DNA from: Afipia sp. Root123D2
GTDB lineage: Bacteria > Pseudomonadota > Alphaproteobacteria > Rhizobiales > Xanthobacteraceae
NCBI RefSeq assembly: GCF_001425835.1
Contig: NZ_LMDP01000002.1
Location: 1,086,828 to 1,150,827 of the forward strand
Length of the DNA: 64,000 nucleotides
Direction of reading: 5' to 3'
The translations under genes were made by a program, and so were the position numbers. Positions 28,092-36,547 of this stretch are shown in pieces; the first letter of the stretch is position 1, and every line of letters starts with the position of its first letter. Below the pieces are notes generated by a model. The model saw only the letters and a program-made list of their open reading frames with translations, was not told where the DNA came from and made no database searches.

Positions 28092-28432
28092 GGCGCCAGC
28101 TCCGGAATCGCGTGCGACCCGTCGGCGTGTGCGGTCAGTTCCGTCACGCCGGTCACCGCGCCAAGGTCGAGATCGCCGTAAAGATGCGGAAACAGATCGC
28201 CGCCGCGCGACGGTTCCCAGACCAGTGCCTTGCCCAGGGCCTGCGCATCAACCGCCACCAGAAACAGTCCGGTCTGGCCAGCGAAATGCTTCGCCGCGGT
28301 GCCAGCCACCTGCGCCGCCGTGGAAAAATGAATGAAGCCGTCACGGGCATCGTCGACACTGCCGCGGTACACGCCCTGTCGCTCGGCCTCGCGCCAGGCC
28401 GGGGCCGGGCAAATCTTGTAAATCGTGGTCAC
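28088..28432 (-). CDS. DUF952 domain-containing protein
   Basis: 114 aa, beginning MTTIYKICPAPAWREAERQGVY-like: the K-I...W pattern, then GSVDDARDGFIHFSTAAQV, typical of DUF952, a fold related to ADP-ribosyltransferase-like RES/ART proteins. Function is unknown. It is upstream of pyrD with a 4-bp overlap, an arrangement I recall in related genomes, which suggests a link with nucleotide or NAD metabolism but proves nothing. Confidence 0.85.
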   Translation of the reverse strand: MTTIYKICPAPAWREAERQGVYRGSVDDARDGFIHFSTAAQVAGTAAKHFAGQTGLFLVAVDAQALGKALVWEPSRGGDLFPHLYGDLDLGAVTGVTELTAHADGSHAIPELAP

Positions 28433-28636
28433 GGACCGGCGATTCCCGCTAGTTATTGGATTTGTTGCGATTTTTGGAACGTCGCGGGCGAACCGTATCG
28501 GCGGTCCCGGTCCACTTCAAGAGCGAGCTTGCGGCCATTGCGCCGATTGCGGAAATCGCCCCGTCAAGGTAATAATTCCTAGCTTGCTGACAAAATTCAC
28601 CTCCCGGCCGGTCGCCGGACCAGCTTTCGGCCTCCC

Positions 28637-29263
28637 ATGCTGACACATGACCAGATCTGGAATGCGCTCGACCGCCTCGCGGCCCGCGCCGGATTGTCGC
28701 CCTCAGCGCTCGCCAAGCGCGCCGGGCTCGATCCCACCACCTTCAACAAGTCGAAGCGCATCACGTCCGACGGACGCGAACGCTGGCCTTCGACCGAGTC
28801 GGTCGCCAAGGCGCTGGCCGCCACCGGCGTCAGCATCGACTCGTTCGTGCAGTACATCGAGAATTCGGCGCGCGCAGTGCAGGCTGTGCCGCTGCTCGGA
28901 TTCGCGGAAGCCGGCAGCGGCGGCTATTTCGACGATGGCGGTTTTCCGGTCGGCAAGGGCTGGGATGAAGTCGGACTGCCGTCGGTGAACGACGAGCACG
29001 CCTATGCGCTGGAAATCTCCGGCGACTCGATGAAGCCGACCTATCGCGACGGCGATGTCATCGTGGTGTCACCCGGTGCGCCGATCCGGCGCGGCGATCG
29101 CGTCGTCGTCAAGACCAAGGCCGGCGAAGTGATGGTCAAGGAACTGCGGCGGCGGACGCAGAAGGTGATCGAACTGCAATCGCTCAATCCCGCCCATACC
29201 GATCGAACGCTGCCGACCGCCGAGGTGGAATGGATCGCGCGCATCGTGTGGGCGAGCCAGTAA
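28637..29263 (+). CDS. Helix-turn-helix regulator with S24 (LexA-like) peptidase domain
   Basis: 208 aa. An XRE-type HTH lies at about 5-70 (LAARAGLSPSALAKRAGLD). The S24 domain has the nucleophile Ser131 in EISGDSMKPTYRDGD and the general base Lys168 in EVMVKEL. An Ala-Gly pair in FAEAGSGG (92-93) sits where LexA-type proteins self-cleave, so autoproteolysis is possible. It is not LexA itself, which in alphaproteobacteria has a different HTH. It may be a damage- or stress-responsive repressor; the target is unknown. It is convergent with the truncated ybaK. Confidence 0.87.
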   Translation: MLTHDQIWNALDRLAARAGLSPSALAKRAGLDPTTFNKSKRITSDGRERWPSTESVAKALAATGVSIDSFVQYIENSARAVQAVPLLGFAEAGSGGYFDDGGFPVGKGWDEVGLPSVNDEHAYALEISGDSMKPTYRDGDVIVVSPGAPIRRGDRVVVKTKAGEVMVKELRRRTQKVIELQSLNPAHTDRTLPTAEVEWIARIVWASQ

Positions 29264-29272
29264 CGCGCCGCG

Positions 29273-29596
29273 TCAAGCCACCAGCGACACGACAACCGCG
29301 TTCAGCACCTTGGCCGCCTCGCGCGGATCGAGCCGCACCTGCAATCCACGCTGCCCGCCATTGGCCGCCGCGAGCTTCTTCATCGACACTTCGCAGTCAG
29401 AGGGAACGATCACGCAGACCGGCTTGCCATCGACCAGCGCCATCAGCGACTTCAGCACACGCGAGGGTGCCTCGCCGAGTGCTTCGGCCGCCTGCAGGCC
29501 GATCCGGTCGGCATTGCCGTCATACGCGTAGCTATGCACCGAGAAGGCGATACCCGCCTGCTCCAGCATCTTCGTCGCGCGCGTCACCTTGGACAT
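29273..29596 (-). CDS. Cys-tRNA(Pro) deacylase (YbaK) remnant with internal deletion
   Basis: 107 aa, whereas YbaK/EbsC proteins are about 150-160 aa. The N-terminal half is normal, including IGLQAAEALG and the functional lysine Lys49 in RVLKSLMALVDG. Sequence then jumps from CEVSMKKLAA (about residue 77) directly to NGGQRGLQVRLDP, which in full-length proteins is the C-terminal end. The roughly 50 residues that normally lie between, with the GYxxGGISPxG motif, are absent, and the frame is kept. Only 9 bp separate its stop from the convergent S24 gene, so nothing continues downstream. It is probably non-functional. Confidence 0.75.
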   Translation of the reverse strand: MSKVTRATKMLEQAGIAFSVHSYAYDGNADRIGLQAAEALGEAPSRVLKSLMALVDGKPVCVIVPSDCEVSMKKLAAANGGQRGLQVRLDPREAAKVLNAVVVSLVA

Positions 29597-29631
29597 GCGG
29601 ATGTTCCCCGCCCGCAGCGCCAGACCTGAAC

Positions 29632-31278
29632 CTAGCGCTTCAGCGCGCCGTCGATCATCGCGACCGCATTCGGCACGCCATAGACGGCGACGAACGAACC
29701 GAAGCGCGGGCCTTTCTCCTGCCCGAGCAGCACCTGATAGAGCATGTTGAACCAGTCGAGCGACACGCCGGGCCGGCCATCCTTGCCCGCCTTCTTGTGA
29801 TCGAGGAACGGTTCGCGGCGGCCGATTTCATAGACCACGTTCTGGATGTCTTCGGCCGAGGCATCGTTCGGCAATCGCGACAACGCATCGCGCAAGTCCT
29901 GCAGCGCCACGCGTTCGCCCTCCGTCGGCTCGCGGAACGTCTTCGTAGGCGCCACGAAGTCGCGATAATAGTTGATCGCGTAGCCGACCAGCGCGTCGAG
30001 CTTCGGATGGGTTTGCGGCGTGACGCCGGGGCGATACCGTCCGATGAACCCCCACAGCGTCTCCGCATTTTCCGCGTTCGATGACGACACCAGCGTCAAC
30101 AGCAACTGGAACGTCACCGGCATGTCGGCCTTCGGCGGATGTCCGGCATGGATGTGCCACACCGGATTGCTCAGGCGCTGCTTGCCGTCCTGGCGCGGAT
30201 AGCCGTCGAGGAACTGCTGATAGTCGTCGACATTGCGCGGGATGACATCGAAATACAGCCGCTTGGCGGATTTCGGCTCGCGATACATGAACAACGACAA
30301 CGATTCCGGCGAGGCGTAACGCAGCCATTCGTCGATGGTCAGGCCATTGCCCTTCGACTTGGAAATCTTCTGGCCCTTGTCGTCGAGGAACAACTCGTAG
30401 TTGAAGCCTTCCGGTGGTGTGCCGCCGAGCGCCGAGCAGATCTTGCCCGACAGCTTGACGGAATCGATCAGGTCCTTGCCTGCCATTTCGTAGTCGACGC
30501 CAAGCGCGACCCAGCGCATCGCCCAATCCGGCTTCCACTGCAGCTTGCAATGACCGCCGGTGACCGGAACGGTGATCCGTTCTCCGGTGTCAGGATCGTC
30601 ATAGGAGACCGTGCCGGCCTTGGCGTCATGCGCGACGATCGGCACCTGCAGCACCACGCCCGTGCGCGGCGAAACCGGCAGGAACGGCGAATAGGTCGCG
30701 GCACGCTCCTCGCGCAGCGACGGCAGCATGATCGCCATCACCTTTTCAATGTTCGCCAGCATCTTCAGCAGCGTCGCGTCGAAACGGCCGGCCTTGTAGT
30801 ACTCGGTCGAGGACGCGAACTCATAATCGAAGCCGAACGTATCGAGAAACGCACGCAGCCGCGCGTTGTTGTGCGCGCCGAAACTGGAATGCGTTCCGAA
30901 CGGATCGCGGACCTGCGTCAGCGGCTTGCCGAGATCCTGCTCCAGCATTTCCTTGTTGGGCACGTTGTCCGGCACCTTGCGCAAGCCGTCCATGTCGTCG
31001 GAGAACGCCAGCAGCCTGGTCTTGATCTTGTCCTCGGTCAGCACGCGAAACGCGTGACGCACCATGGTGGTGCGCGCCACCTCGCCGAACGTGCCGATAT
31101 GCGGCAGGCCCGACGGACCGTAGCCGGTTTCGAACAGCACCTCGTCCTTCGGCTTTTTCTTGAGCCGCGCGACAATCTGTTTGGCCTGCTCGAACGGCCA
31201 CGCGTTGGATTGCTCGGCGAGCGCACGAAGATCGCTTGCGCTCATGTCGTTCAGGCTCAGGGACGTTTCAGTCGACAT
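29632..31278 (-). CDS. lysK: Lysine--tRNA ligase, class I (archaeal type)
   Basis: 548 aa. The Rossmann-fold signatures of class I synthetases are present: GLPHIGTF (HIGH motif) near residue 60 and KISKSKGNG (KMSKS motif) near 300. Bacterial LysRS is usually class II; class I LysRS is found in alphaproteobacteria, spirochaetes and most archaea. An ATG at 31278 is chosen; a TTG codon lies directly before it. No second lysyl-tRNA synthetase is in the window. Confidence 0.95.
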   Translation of the reverse strand: MSTETSLSLNDMSASDLRALAEQSNAWPFEQAKQIVARLKKKPKDEVLFETGYGPSGLPHIGTFGEVARTTMVRHAFRVLTEDKIKTRLLAFSDDMDGLRKVPDNVPNKEMLEQDLGKPLTQVRDPFGTHSSFGAHNNARLRAFLDTFGFDYEFASSTEYYKAGRFDATLLKMLANIEKVMAIMLPSLREERAATYSPFLPVSPRTGVVLQVPIVAHDAKAGTVSYDDPDTGERITVPVTGGHCKLQWKPDWAMRWVALGVDYEMAGKDLIDSVKLSGKICSALGGTPPEGFNYELFLDDKGQKISKSKGNGLTIDEWLRYASPESLSLFMYREPKSAKRLYFDVIPRNVDDYQQFLDGYPRQDGKQRLSNPVWHIHAGHPPKADMPVTFQLLLTLVSSSNAENAETLWGFIGRYRPGVTPQTHPKLDALVGYAINYYRDFVAPTKTFREPTEGERVALQDLRDALSRLPNDASAEDIQNVVYEIGRREPFLDHKKAGKDGRPGVSLDWFNMLYQVLLGQEKGPRFGSFVAVYGVPNAVAMIDGALKR

Positions 31279-31330
31279 CAAAATCTCCGCGCCGTTTCCC
31301 GGCGCCCTTTCTCACATAAGTCTGCGCAGA

Positions 31331-31984
31331 CTACGCAGTTCGCCGCGCAAGCCGCCAACCGGCCGCAACAATCGCAGCACCCAGAACCGCACAAACGATC
31401 ACGAGGCCACCGGCATTCATCGCCACCTTGGCGTATCCCAGCGTCCCGGCATCGATGAAGGGATAAGGATAAAATCCGGAGACTTTACCCCGCACAAGGA
31501 CCAGCAGCAGGTAGATCAGCGGATAGATCAGCCACAGCAGGGGATCGTACCACCGCAGGCCGGCCTTGCGCACGCAGGTCAGCCAGAACACCAGATACCC
31601 CACCGGCATCACATAATGAAGCGTGGTGTCGGCGATCCACTGAGCGCCTTGCGGCGCCCATAGATGGCGCAGCAGGGTGAAATAAGTGAGGCCGACCATC
31701 GCGATATAAACTGCGACCGCGGAACGCACGAACGGATGCACCAGCCACTCGTCCAGCGGGCGCTTGATTGCAAACGCCGTCAGCACAAGGCTCGCAAGAA
31801 TGTTGGTCTGAATGGTGAAGTACGAGAAGAAGCGCACGTTGGCTTCAGCCAGCGACAGGCCGGAACTGCCATCGGCCGTGCGGATCAGCAGAACATATTG
31901 CAGCACCAATGCGCACCACCCGACCGCCGCCAGCGCGGCGGCGCCAGCCCTTTTCAGTCTCGCCGATCCGACAGGTCTGCTCAT
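31331..31984 (-). CDS. Pr6Pr family membrane protein
   Basis: 217 aa from MSRPVGSARLKRAG. Six hydrophobic segments, with RFFSYFTIQTNILASLVLTA and a conserved LRHLWAPQGAQWIADTTLHY followed by a C-terminal GYAKVAMNAGGLV, characteristic of the Pr6Pr (FAR-17a/AIG1-like) family. These are uncharacterised integral membrane proteins; eukaryotic AIG1-type relatives are lipid hydrolases with Thr and His, which may correspond to the T/H residues seen here. It starts 7 bp after the solute-binding protein gene, so they may be co-transcribed. Confidence 0.83.
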   Translation of the reverse strand: MSRPVGSARLKRAGAAALAAVGWCALVLQYVLLIRTADGSSGLSLAEANVRFFSYFTIQTNILASLVLTAFAIKRPLDEWLVHPFVRSAVAVYIAMVGLTYFTLLRHLWAPQGAQWIADTTLHYVMPVGYLVFWLTCVRKAGLRWYDPLLWLIYPLIYLLLVLVRGKVSGFYPYPFIDAGTLGYAKVAMNAGGLVIVCAVLGAAIVAAGWRLARRTA

Positions 31985-31991
31985 GATGTGT

Positions 31992-32927
31992 TCAGAACGG
32001 GCTGACGGAAAAATAGCGCAGCCACAGGTCGGTATAGCGGCCTTTTTCCCAGAGCCTGAACATCGCCCAGTTGATGGCCTGCCGCAATATGTCATTGCCG
32101 CGCTTGACGCCGATGCCGACGCCCTCGCCGAAATAGCGGCTTTCCACGAAAGGCCCGCCGCTGAACCCGCAGCAGTCACCGGAATCGGTGCCGCTGATCC
32201 AGAACGCTAGCGAGATCGCATCGCCGAAAATGAAATCGACCTCACCACGCCGCAGCGCCGAACGCAGCGCCTCGTCGTTGGGGAAACTGACGACCTGCGC
32301 GTCGGTGAATTGCGATTTCAGATAGGCCTCATGGGCCGACCCGGCGACGGCACCGACCTTCTTGCCTGACAGATATTCCGGCCGCACCTCGGGCATCACC
32401 GCATCGCGCCGGGACACGAAGCGCGCCGGCGCGCGATAGTAAGGATCAGTGAAATCGAGACGGGCGCGCGTCTGCGGCGTCACCGACATCGATGCGATCA
32501 CCGCGTCGCCGCGATTGGCATTGATCGCGTCGACCAGCGTTTCGAAACGCCGCATCTGGATAGTGCAGGTGACCTTGATTTCCTCGCAGATCATCCGTGC
32601 CAGATCGACATTGAACCCGGCGGGATTGCCGTCGGGGCCGGTAAAATTGAACGGCGGATAGTCGGTCTCCGTAATGAAGCGGATACCGGTCAGCCGCGAC
32701 AGATCGGGACGATCGGGGCGCCGCCGCGGATCCCAGAAACCTGGCACCGCCTGCGGCGCAACCTGTGCGCCGGGTTGTGAACCGGGTTTGACCGAAGCCG
32801 GTTGCGCGCGCGCCGCCGTGATCGCACCGGCCACCAGCAGGCCCGCGCACAAGGCTCCGAAAAAACGGGCAAGGGCGAGGCCGGACGATCGGATATTGCT
32901 GGGGGGCGCTATCTGTGGTTGCATCAT
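31992..32927 (-). CDS. Family 3 extracellular solute-binding protein (amino acid type)
   Basis: 311 aa, start at MMQPQIAPPSN with GGAAG upstream. The signal peptide covers about 13-41 (ending TAARAQPAS). The mature part opens with GIRFITETDYPPFNFTGPDGNPAGFNVDLARMI, split here as the typical family 3 N-terminus, and has the conserved ligand region GDAVIASMSVTPQTRARLDF. It would bind polar amino acids in the periplasm, but no ABC permease or ATPase is adjacent, so it may serve a distant transporter or a sensory protein. Confidence 0.87.
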   Translation of the reverse strand: MMQPQIAPPSNIRSSGLALARFFGALCAGLLVAGAITAARAQPASVKPGSQPGAQVAPQAVPGFWDPRRRPDRPDLSRLTGIRFITETDYPPFNFTGPDGNPAGFNVDLARMICEEIKVTCTIQMRRFETLVDAINANRGDAVIASMSVTPQTRARLDFTDPYYRAPARFVSRRDAVMPEVRPEYLSGKKVGAVAGSAHEAYLKSQFTDAQVVSFPNDEALRSALRRGEVDFIFGDAISLAFWISGTDSGDCCGFSGGPFVESRYFGEGVGIGVKRGNDILRQAINWAMFRLWEKGRYTDLWLRYFSVSPF

Positions 32928-33005
32928 GAGGGGCTTCCGCGAGGTCGTCTTATAGACCATCCGGAGGCAGACGCGAGTAGCGTTTGAGTGGTGGGGTGGC
33001 GTTGC

Positions 33006-35072
33006 ATGGCCTGGGCTGAGGGCCTCGCAGAGCGTGGGACGAGCGCGCAATCGAACTTGCGCGGCAGCCGAGCCGCCGTCTCGCGATATTTGGCGGATGT
33101 CATCGGCTTTTTCCGGGCATCGCCCGCCGAGAGCGAAAATCAGGCCTCGCAGCCTTATTCTGAACCTGCCTCCGAACTCGCCTGCCTGCATGGAGTGCTC
33201 GCGATCCTGCGGGAGGCCGAGCGGCGCGGCCGCGCAATCGGCGTCGGCGCCGACCGGATCCTGATCCACGGTGGGGTGATCGGCGAAGACGCCTATCTGC
33301 GGCAACTCGCCCGCCACACCGGCATGGCGATTGAGAATTTCGCCAACATCACACGAGACGACTGCCCGCTCAGCGACGATCAACTCGCCTATGCGGCACA
33401 ACACGACATGCTGCCGATCCGGATCGGTGGCCGGCTCGAATATGTCTGTACGCCGAGAGGCTATACGGCGCGCCGGATCAGCGATCTCGCGGCACGGTTC
33501 CCGGACATCGGCCACCGCATCCGACTTGCGTCCCATGACAGTCTGCACCAGTTTCTGGCACAGCACACCGGAAACGTCCTCGGTCGCGAAGCCGCCGACG
33601 GCCTGAACCGGCGAACGCCGGAGATGTCGGCCGCGCCTGCCATGGCAACGACGCCTCGATCAACGATACGGCACGTGATGCGCGTGACTGCCGTGACGGT
33701 GCCATTCGTCATCGCGCCGTTGTTTCTGATTCAGCTATCCGGCGCGGTCCTCGCAATCTGGTTTCTACTGTTCGTCAGCCTGCGGCTCGCTGGTGGCTTC
33801 GCACCCCGGCCTGCTCCGACGCTCAGGCCACGCCTGCCGGACGACCAGTTGCCAGTCTATACCGTGGTTGCGGCGCTCTATCGGGAAGCGCGTTCCGTCG
33901 GGCCGTTGCTGCAGGCGATCGATGCGCTCGATTATCCGCACGAGAAGCTCGACGTCAAAATCGTCCTCGAGCCCGACGACCTCGCGACCCGCGCTGCGAT
34001 TGCACGACTACGGCCCCGCCCTCATGTCGAGGTGATTATCGCCCCCGCCCTTGGTCCCCGGACGAAGCCGAAGGCACTGAACTACGCGCTGACGTTCGCG
34101 CGCGGCAGCTTCGTTACGGTGTTTGATGCCGAGGATCGGCCGCATCCCAATCAGCTGCGCGCGGCACTCGATGCATTCCGCGCTCACGGCGACGACGTGG
34201 CCTGCGTTCAGGCGAGCCTTTGTATCGACAACAGTTCCGACGGTTGGCTGCCGCGCATGTTTGCCACCGAATACGCCGGTCAGTTCGACGTCTTCCTGCA
34301 GGGCTTTTCAGCCTTCGAGATGCCCTTGCCGCTCGGCGGCTCCTCCAACCATTTCCGGATCGATGTGTTGCGGCGGATCGGCGCATGGGATGCCTACAAC
34401 GTCACCGAGGATGCCGATCTCGGCTTCCGGCTCGCCCGGTTCGGCCACCGTTCGGTGATGTTTCCATCCGCCACCTGGGAGGAGGCACCGGCGCAGTTCG
34501 GCGCATGGCTGCGCCAGCGGACGCGTTGGATGAAAGGATGGATGCAAACCTGGAGCGTGCATATGCGCGCGCCGCGGCGGCTGTGGGGCGAATCTGGAGC
34601 CAAGGGATTCTTCGCGCTCAACCTTCTCGTCGGCGGCAACGTGCTGACGGCACTGGCGCACCCGATCTTCATCGGCGAGATGCTCGTCCAGACCGCGATG
34701 CGCGCGGTCGACAGCAATGCGGCATCATTCCTCGCCAGCCAGTTTGCCGAGCTTCACGTCGCCACTATCGCGGCCGGCTATCTGTCCACGATTGTCATCG
34801 GCCTGATGGGACTGGCGCGCCGCCGCCTGCTGCGCGAGGCGTGGGTCTTGCTGCTGACGCCGCTGTACTGGCTCTGCCTGTCGCTCGCCGCATGGCGCGC
34901 GCTCTACCAATTCCTGACCGACCCTTATCGCTGGGAGAAAACCGAACATGGCTCGGCGCGCCGTACTCACGCGACGATCGCCAGACCGGCCGTCGAGCGC
35001 AACCTGCTTTCATTCTATGCCGGAATCTCCCAGCGAACGCACACCCCTGCTGCTGACCGCAAGCGTTACTAG
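33006..35072 (+). CDS. GT2 glycosyltransferase with N-terminal GspE-N-like domain
   Basis: 688 aa from the ATG at 33006 (a GTG at 32988 is also possible; neither has a clear ribosome site). Residues about 50-190 resemble the GspE/MshE N-terminal domain: ILIHGGVIGEDAYLRQLARH, then LSDDQLAYAAQHDMLPIRIG. Two helices follow (about 220-255). The cellulose-synthase-like GT2 domain has the acidic motifs EPDDL, DAEDRPHPNQL, TEDADLGF and the terminal QRTRWMKGW. Three or more C-terminal helices form the export channel region. It would polymerise or transfer sugar to a surface polysaccharide. Convergent with the SCO gene, with stops overlapping in CTAG. Confidence 0.87.
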   Translation: MAWAEGLAERGTSAQSNLRGSRAAVSRYLADVIGFFRASPAESENQASQPYSEPASELACLHGVLAILREAERRGRAIGVGADRILIHGGVIGEDAYLRQLARHTGMAIENFANITRDDCPLSDDQLAYAAQHDMLPIRIGGRLEYVCTPRGYTARRISDLAARFPDIGHRIRLASHDSLHQFLAQHTGNVLGREAADGLNRRTPEMSAAPAMATTPRSTIRHVMRVTAVTVPFVIAPLFLIQLSGAVLAIWFLLFVSLRLAGGFAPRPAPTLRPRLPDDQLPVYTVVAALYREARSVGPLLQAIDALDYPHEKLDVKIVLEPDDLATRAAIARLRPRPHVEVIIAPALGPRTKPKALNYALTFARGSFVTVFDAEDRPHPNQLRAALDAFRAHGDDVACVQASLCIDNSSDGWLPRMFATEYAGQFDVFLQGFSAFEMPLPLGGSSNHFRIDVLRRIGAWDAYNVTEDADLGFRLARFGHRSVMFPSATWEEAPAQFGAWLRQRTRWMKGWMQTWSVHMRAPRRLWGESGAKGFFALNLLVGGNVLTALAHPIFIGEMLVQTAMRAVDSNAASFLASQFAELHVATIAAGYLSTIVIGLMGLARRRLLREAWVLLLTPLYWLCLSLAAWRALYQFLTDPYRWEKTEHGSARRTHATIARPAVERNLLSFYAGISQRTHTPAADRKRY

Positions 35073-35659
35073 AGGAAACGCTTGAGATCGGCGGCAGCCT
35101 CTTCCGGCGTTCGCTTGAGGTTGAACGGTGCGACGAACTTTCCATCGCGGTCCATCAGATAGATGAGCGCGGTATGGTCCATGGTGTAATCGCCGTCCTT
35201 GAGCGGGACCTTCTTGGCGTACACCCGGTAGGCCGACATCATCGCGGCGACCTGCGCCTCGCTGCCGGTCAATCCTTTGAGGTGCGGATCGAAGCTCTGC
35301 AGGTAGGTCTTGATGATGTCCGGTGTATCGCGCTCAGGATCGACCGACACGAAATAGCTGTTGACGCGATCGGCATCCTTACCCATCGCACGCAACACTT
35401 CGGACATTTCAAACAGCGCCGTCGGACACACATCCGGGCAATGAGTAAAGCCGAAGAAGATCAACGTCGGACGGCCCTGGAGACTTTTCTCGGTGACGGT
35501 CTGCCCGGCCTGATCGGTCAGTTGGAACGAACCGCCGATCGCAGCCGGCGGCGTAATGCCGCGCAGGCCGCCCATCAGCCACAACGTCACCAGCAATCCG
35601 ATGGCGAGGCTTGACGCAAACGCGGCAATGATCACCAGCGGCCGGGTGGTCCGATCCAT
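35069..35659 (-). CDS. SCO1/SenC family copper chaperone/thioredoxin-like protein
   Basis: 196 aa. An N-terminal membrane anchor (about 8-30) precedes a thioredoxin fold with the copper-binding Cys74 and Cys78 in HCPDVC and His162 in MDHTALIYL. These proteins deliver copper to the CuA site of cytochrome c oxidase or act in periplasmic redox. No oxidase genes are nearby. The fold is complete and the length is normal. Confidence 0.93.
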   Translation of the reverse strand: MDRTTRPLVIIAAFASSLAIGLLVTLWLMGGLRGITPPAAIGGSFQLTDQAGQTVTEKSLQGRPTLIFFGFTHCPDVCPTALFEMSEVLRAMGKDADRVNSYFVSVDPERDTPDIIKTYLQSFDPHLKGLTGSEAQVAAMMSAYRVYAKKVPLKDGDYTMDHTALIYLMDRDGKFVAPFNLKRTPEEAAADLKRFL

Positions 35660-35813
35660 GTGAGATGTCCCTTGAAGGTGCCGCTCGGGGCAATTACGCG
35701 CGGCTCAGGCCCTGGCGGGCCGAGCATGATCCAGTTCCAGATAAAGACAGGAGACCCCGCGGGCAAGCCGAACAGGGCCCGGATCGATCACGTCGTGCTG
35801 AACAGGCCGGCGT

Positions 35814-36269
35814 TTAGCGGGCCCTGGCCTGCGCATTGAGATAGCAGGGCCTGAACAGGGCGGCCAGTTGCGCACCGCGCAGGAAGATCATCCGAGGCTT
35901 CAGCCCGCCATGCCGGGAAATCCACCGCCGCACGGATGCCGGGTACATTTCATACAGCATGTGGGTCGCTTCGAGGTTGGTGACCGGCCGTCCGCCACGG
36001 CCGGGATCCCATGCGGCATGAAACCCGAGCGCGGCGCGGGACGTGACGCAAATCTTGTCGTGGGGGACGGCACCCAGCACGATGGTGCAGGCCGAGGCGC
36101 ACAGCCCGTCGATCACAACCGTTTCGCCGGAACTGCGGAGACTCTCGTATTTGTCGACATAGGTCCCGATTCGCCCGCCGCGATCGTCGGAAATCCTCAC
36201 CACCGCGTGACTCACGCCGATACCTGCCAGAAGCAGCACCGCTGCGAGAAATCCCGTCACAACCTTCAT
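35814..36269 (-). CDS. Small exported ClpP/crotonase-like protein
   Basis: 151 aa from MKVVTGFLAAVLLLAGIG, a clear signal peptide ending near SHA. The motif SGETVVIDGLCASACTIVLG resembles the ClpP-type core, with GLCASACT at the position of the nucleophile loop, followed by LGFHAAWDP, as in periplasmic COG3904 proteins. A catalytic Asp is not obvious, so activity is uncertain. The surrounding gaps (35660-35813 and 36270-36547) show no other gene. Confidence 0.7.
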   Translation of the reverse strand: MKVVTGFLAAVLLLAGIGVSHAVVRISDDRGGRIGTYVDKYESLRSSGETVVIDGLCASACTIVLGAVPHDKICVTSRAALGFHAAWDPGRGGRPVTNLEATHMLYEMYPASVRRWISRHGGLKPRMIFLRGAQLAALFRPCYLNAQARAR

Positions 36270-36547
36270 TGCCCCGCCCCATTTCCCTGACAACGCGTGT
36301 GTCTGTCAGGGCATCGCCAGCGTGTTGCGAGTCTGACGTTTTGTCCAGATCGTCGGCGGCTGCGCCGCAAAATTTCCCGACCGGTGTTGCAGCCATGATG
36401 CACTTCGGAGCATCCGTTCCCGATCTGAAACAAATCTCTGTGTACGCATCGGCGAAGACACCGTTGGCGCAAACTCCCGCCACATTTTGCCGTTGACCGC
36501 ACTTCACCGCGCACGCTTCAATCGATGATCGTGGGGGAAACCAAATC

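Noticed and set aside
32928..33566. Upstream extension of the solute-binding protein
   Set aside because: It is antisense to the glycosyltransferase gene. The signal peptide begins at 32927.
36294..36547. Possible gene between the ClpP-like protein and the FAD dehydrogenase
   Set aside because: Frames on both strands are short, without start signals or family likeness. A small hairpin with CCTGACA/TGTCAGG arms at about 36287-36310 is not enough for a call.
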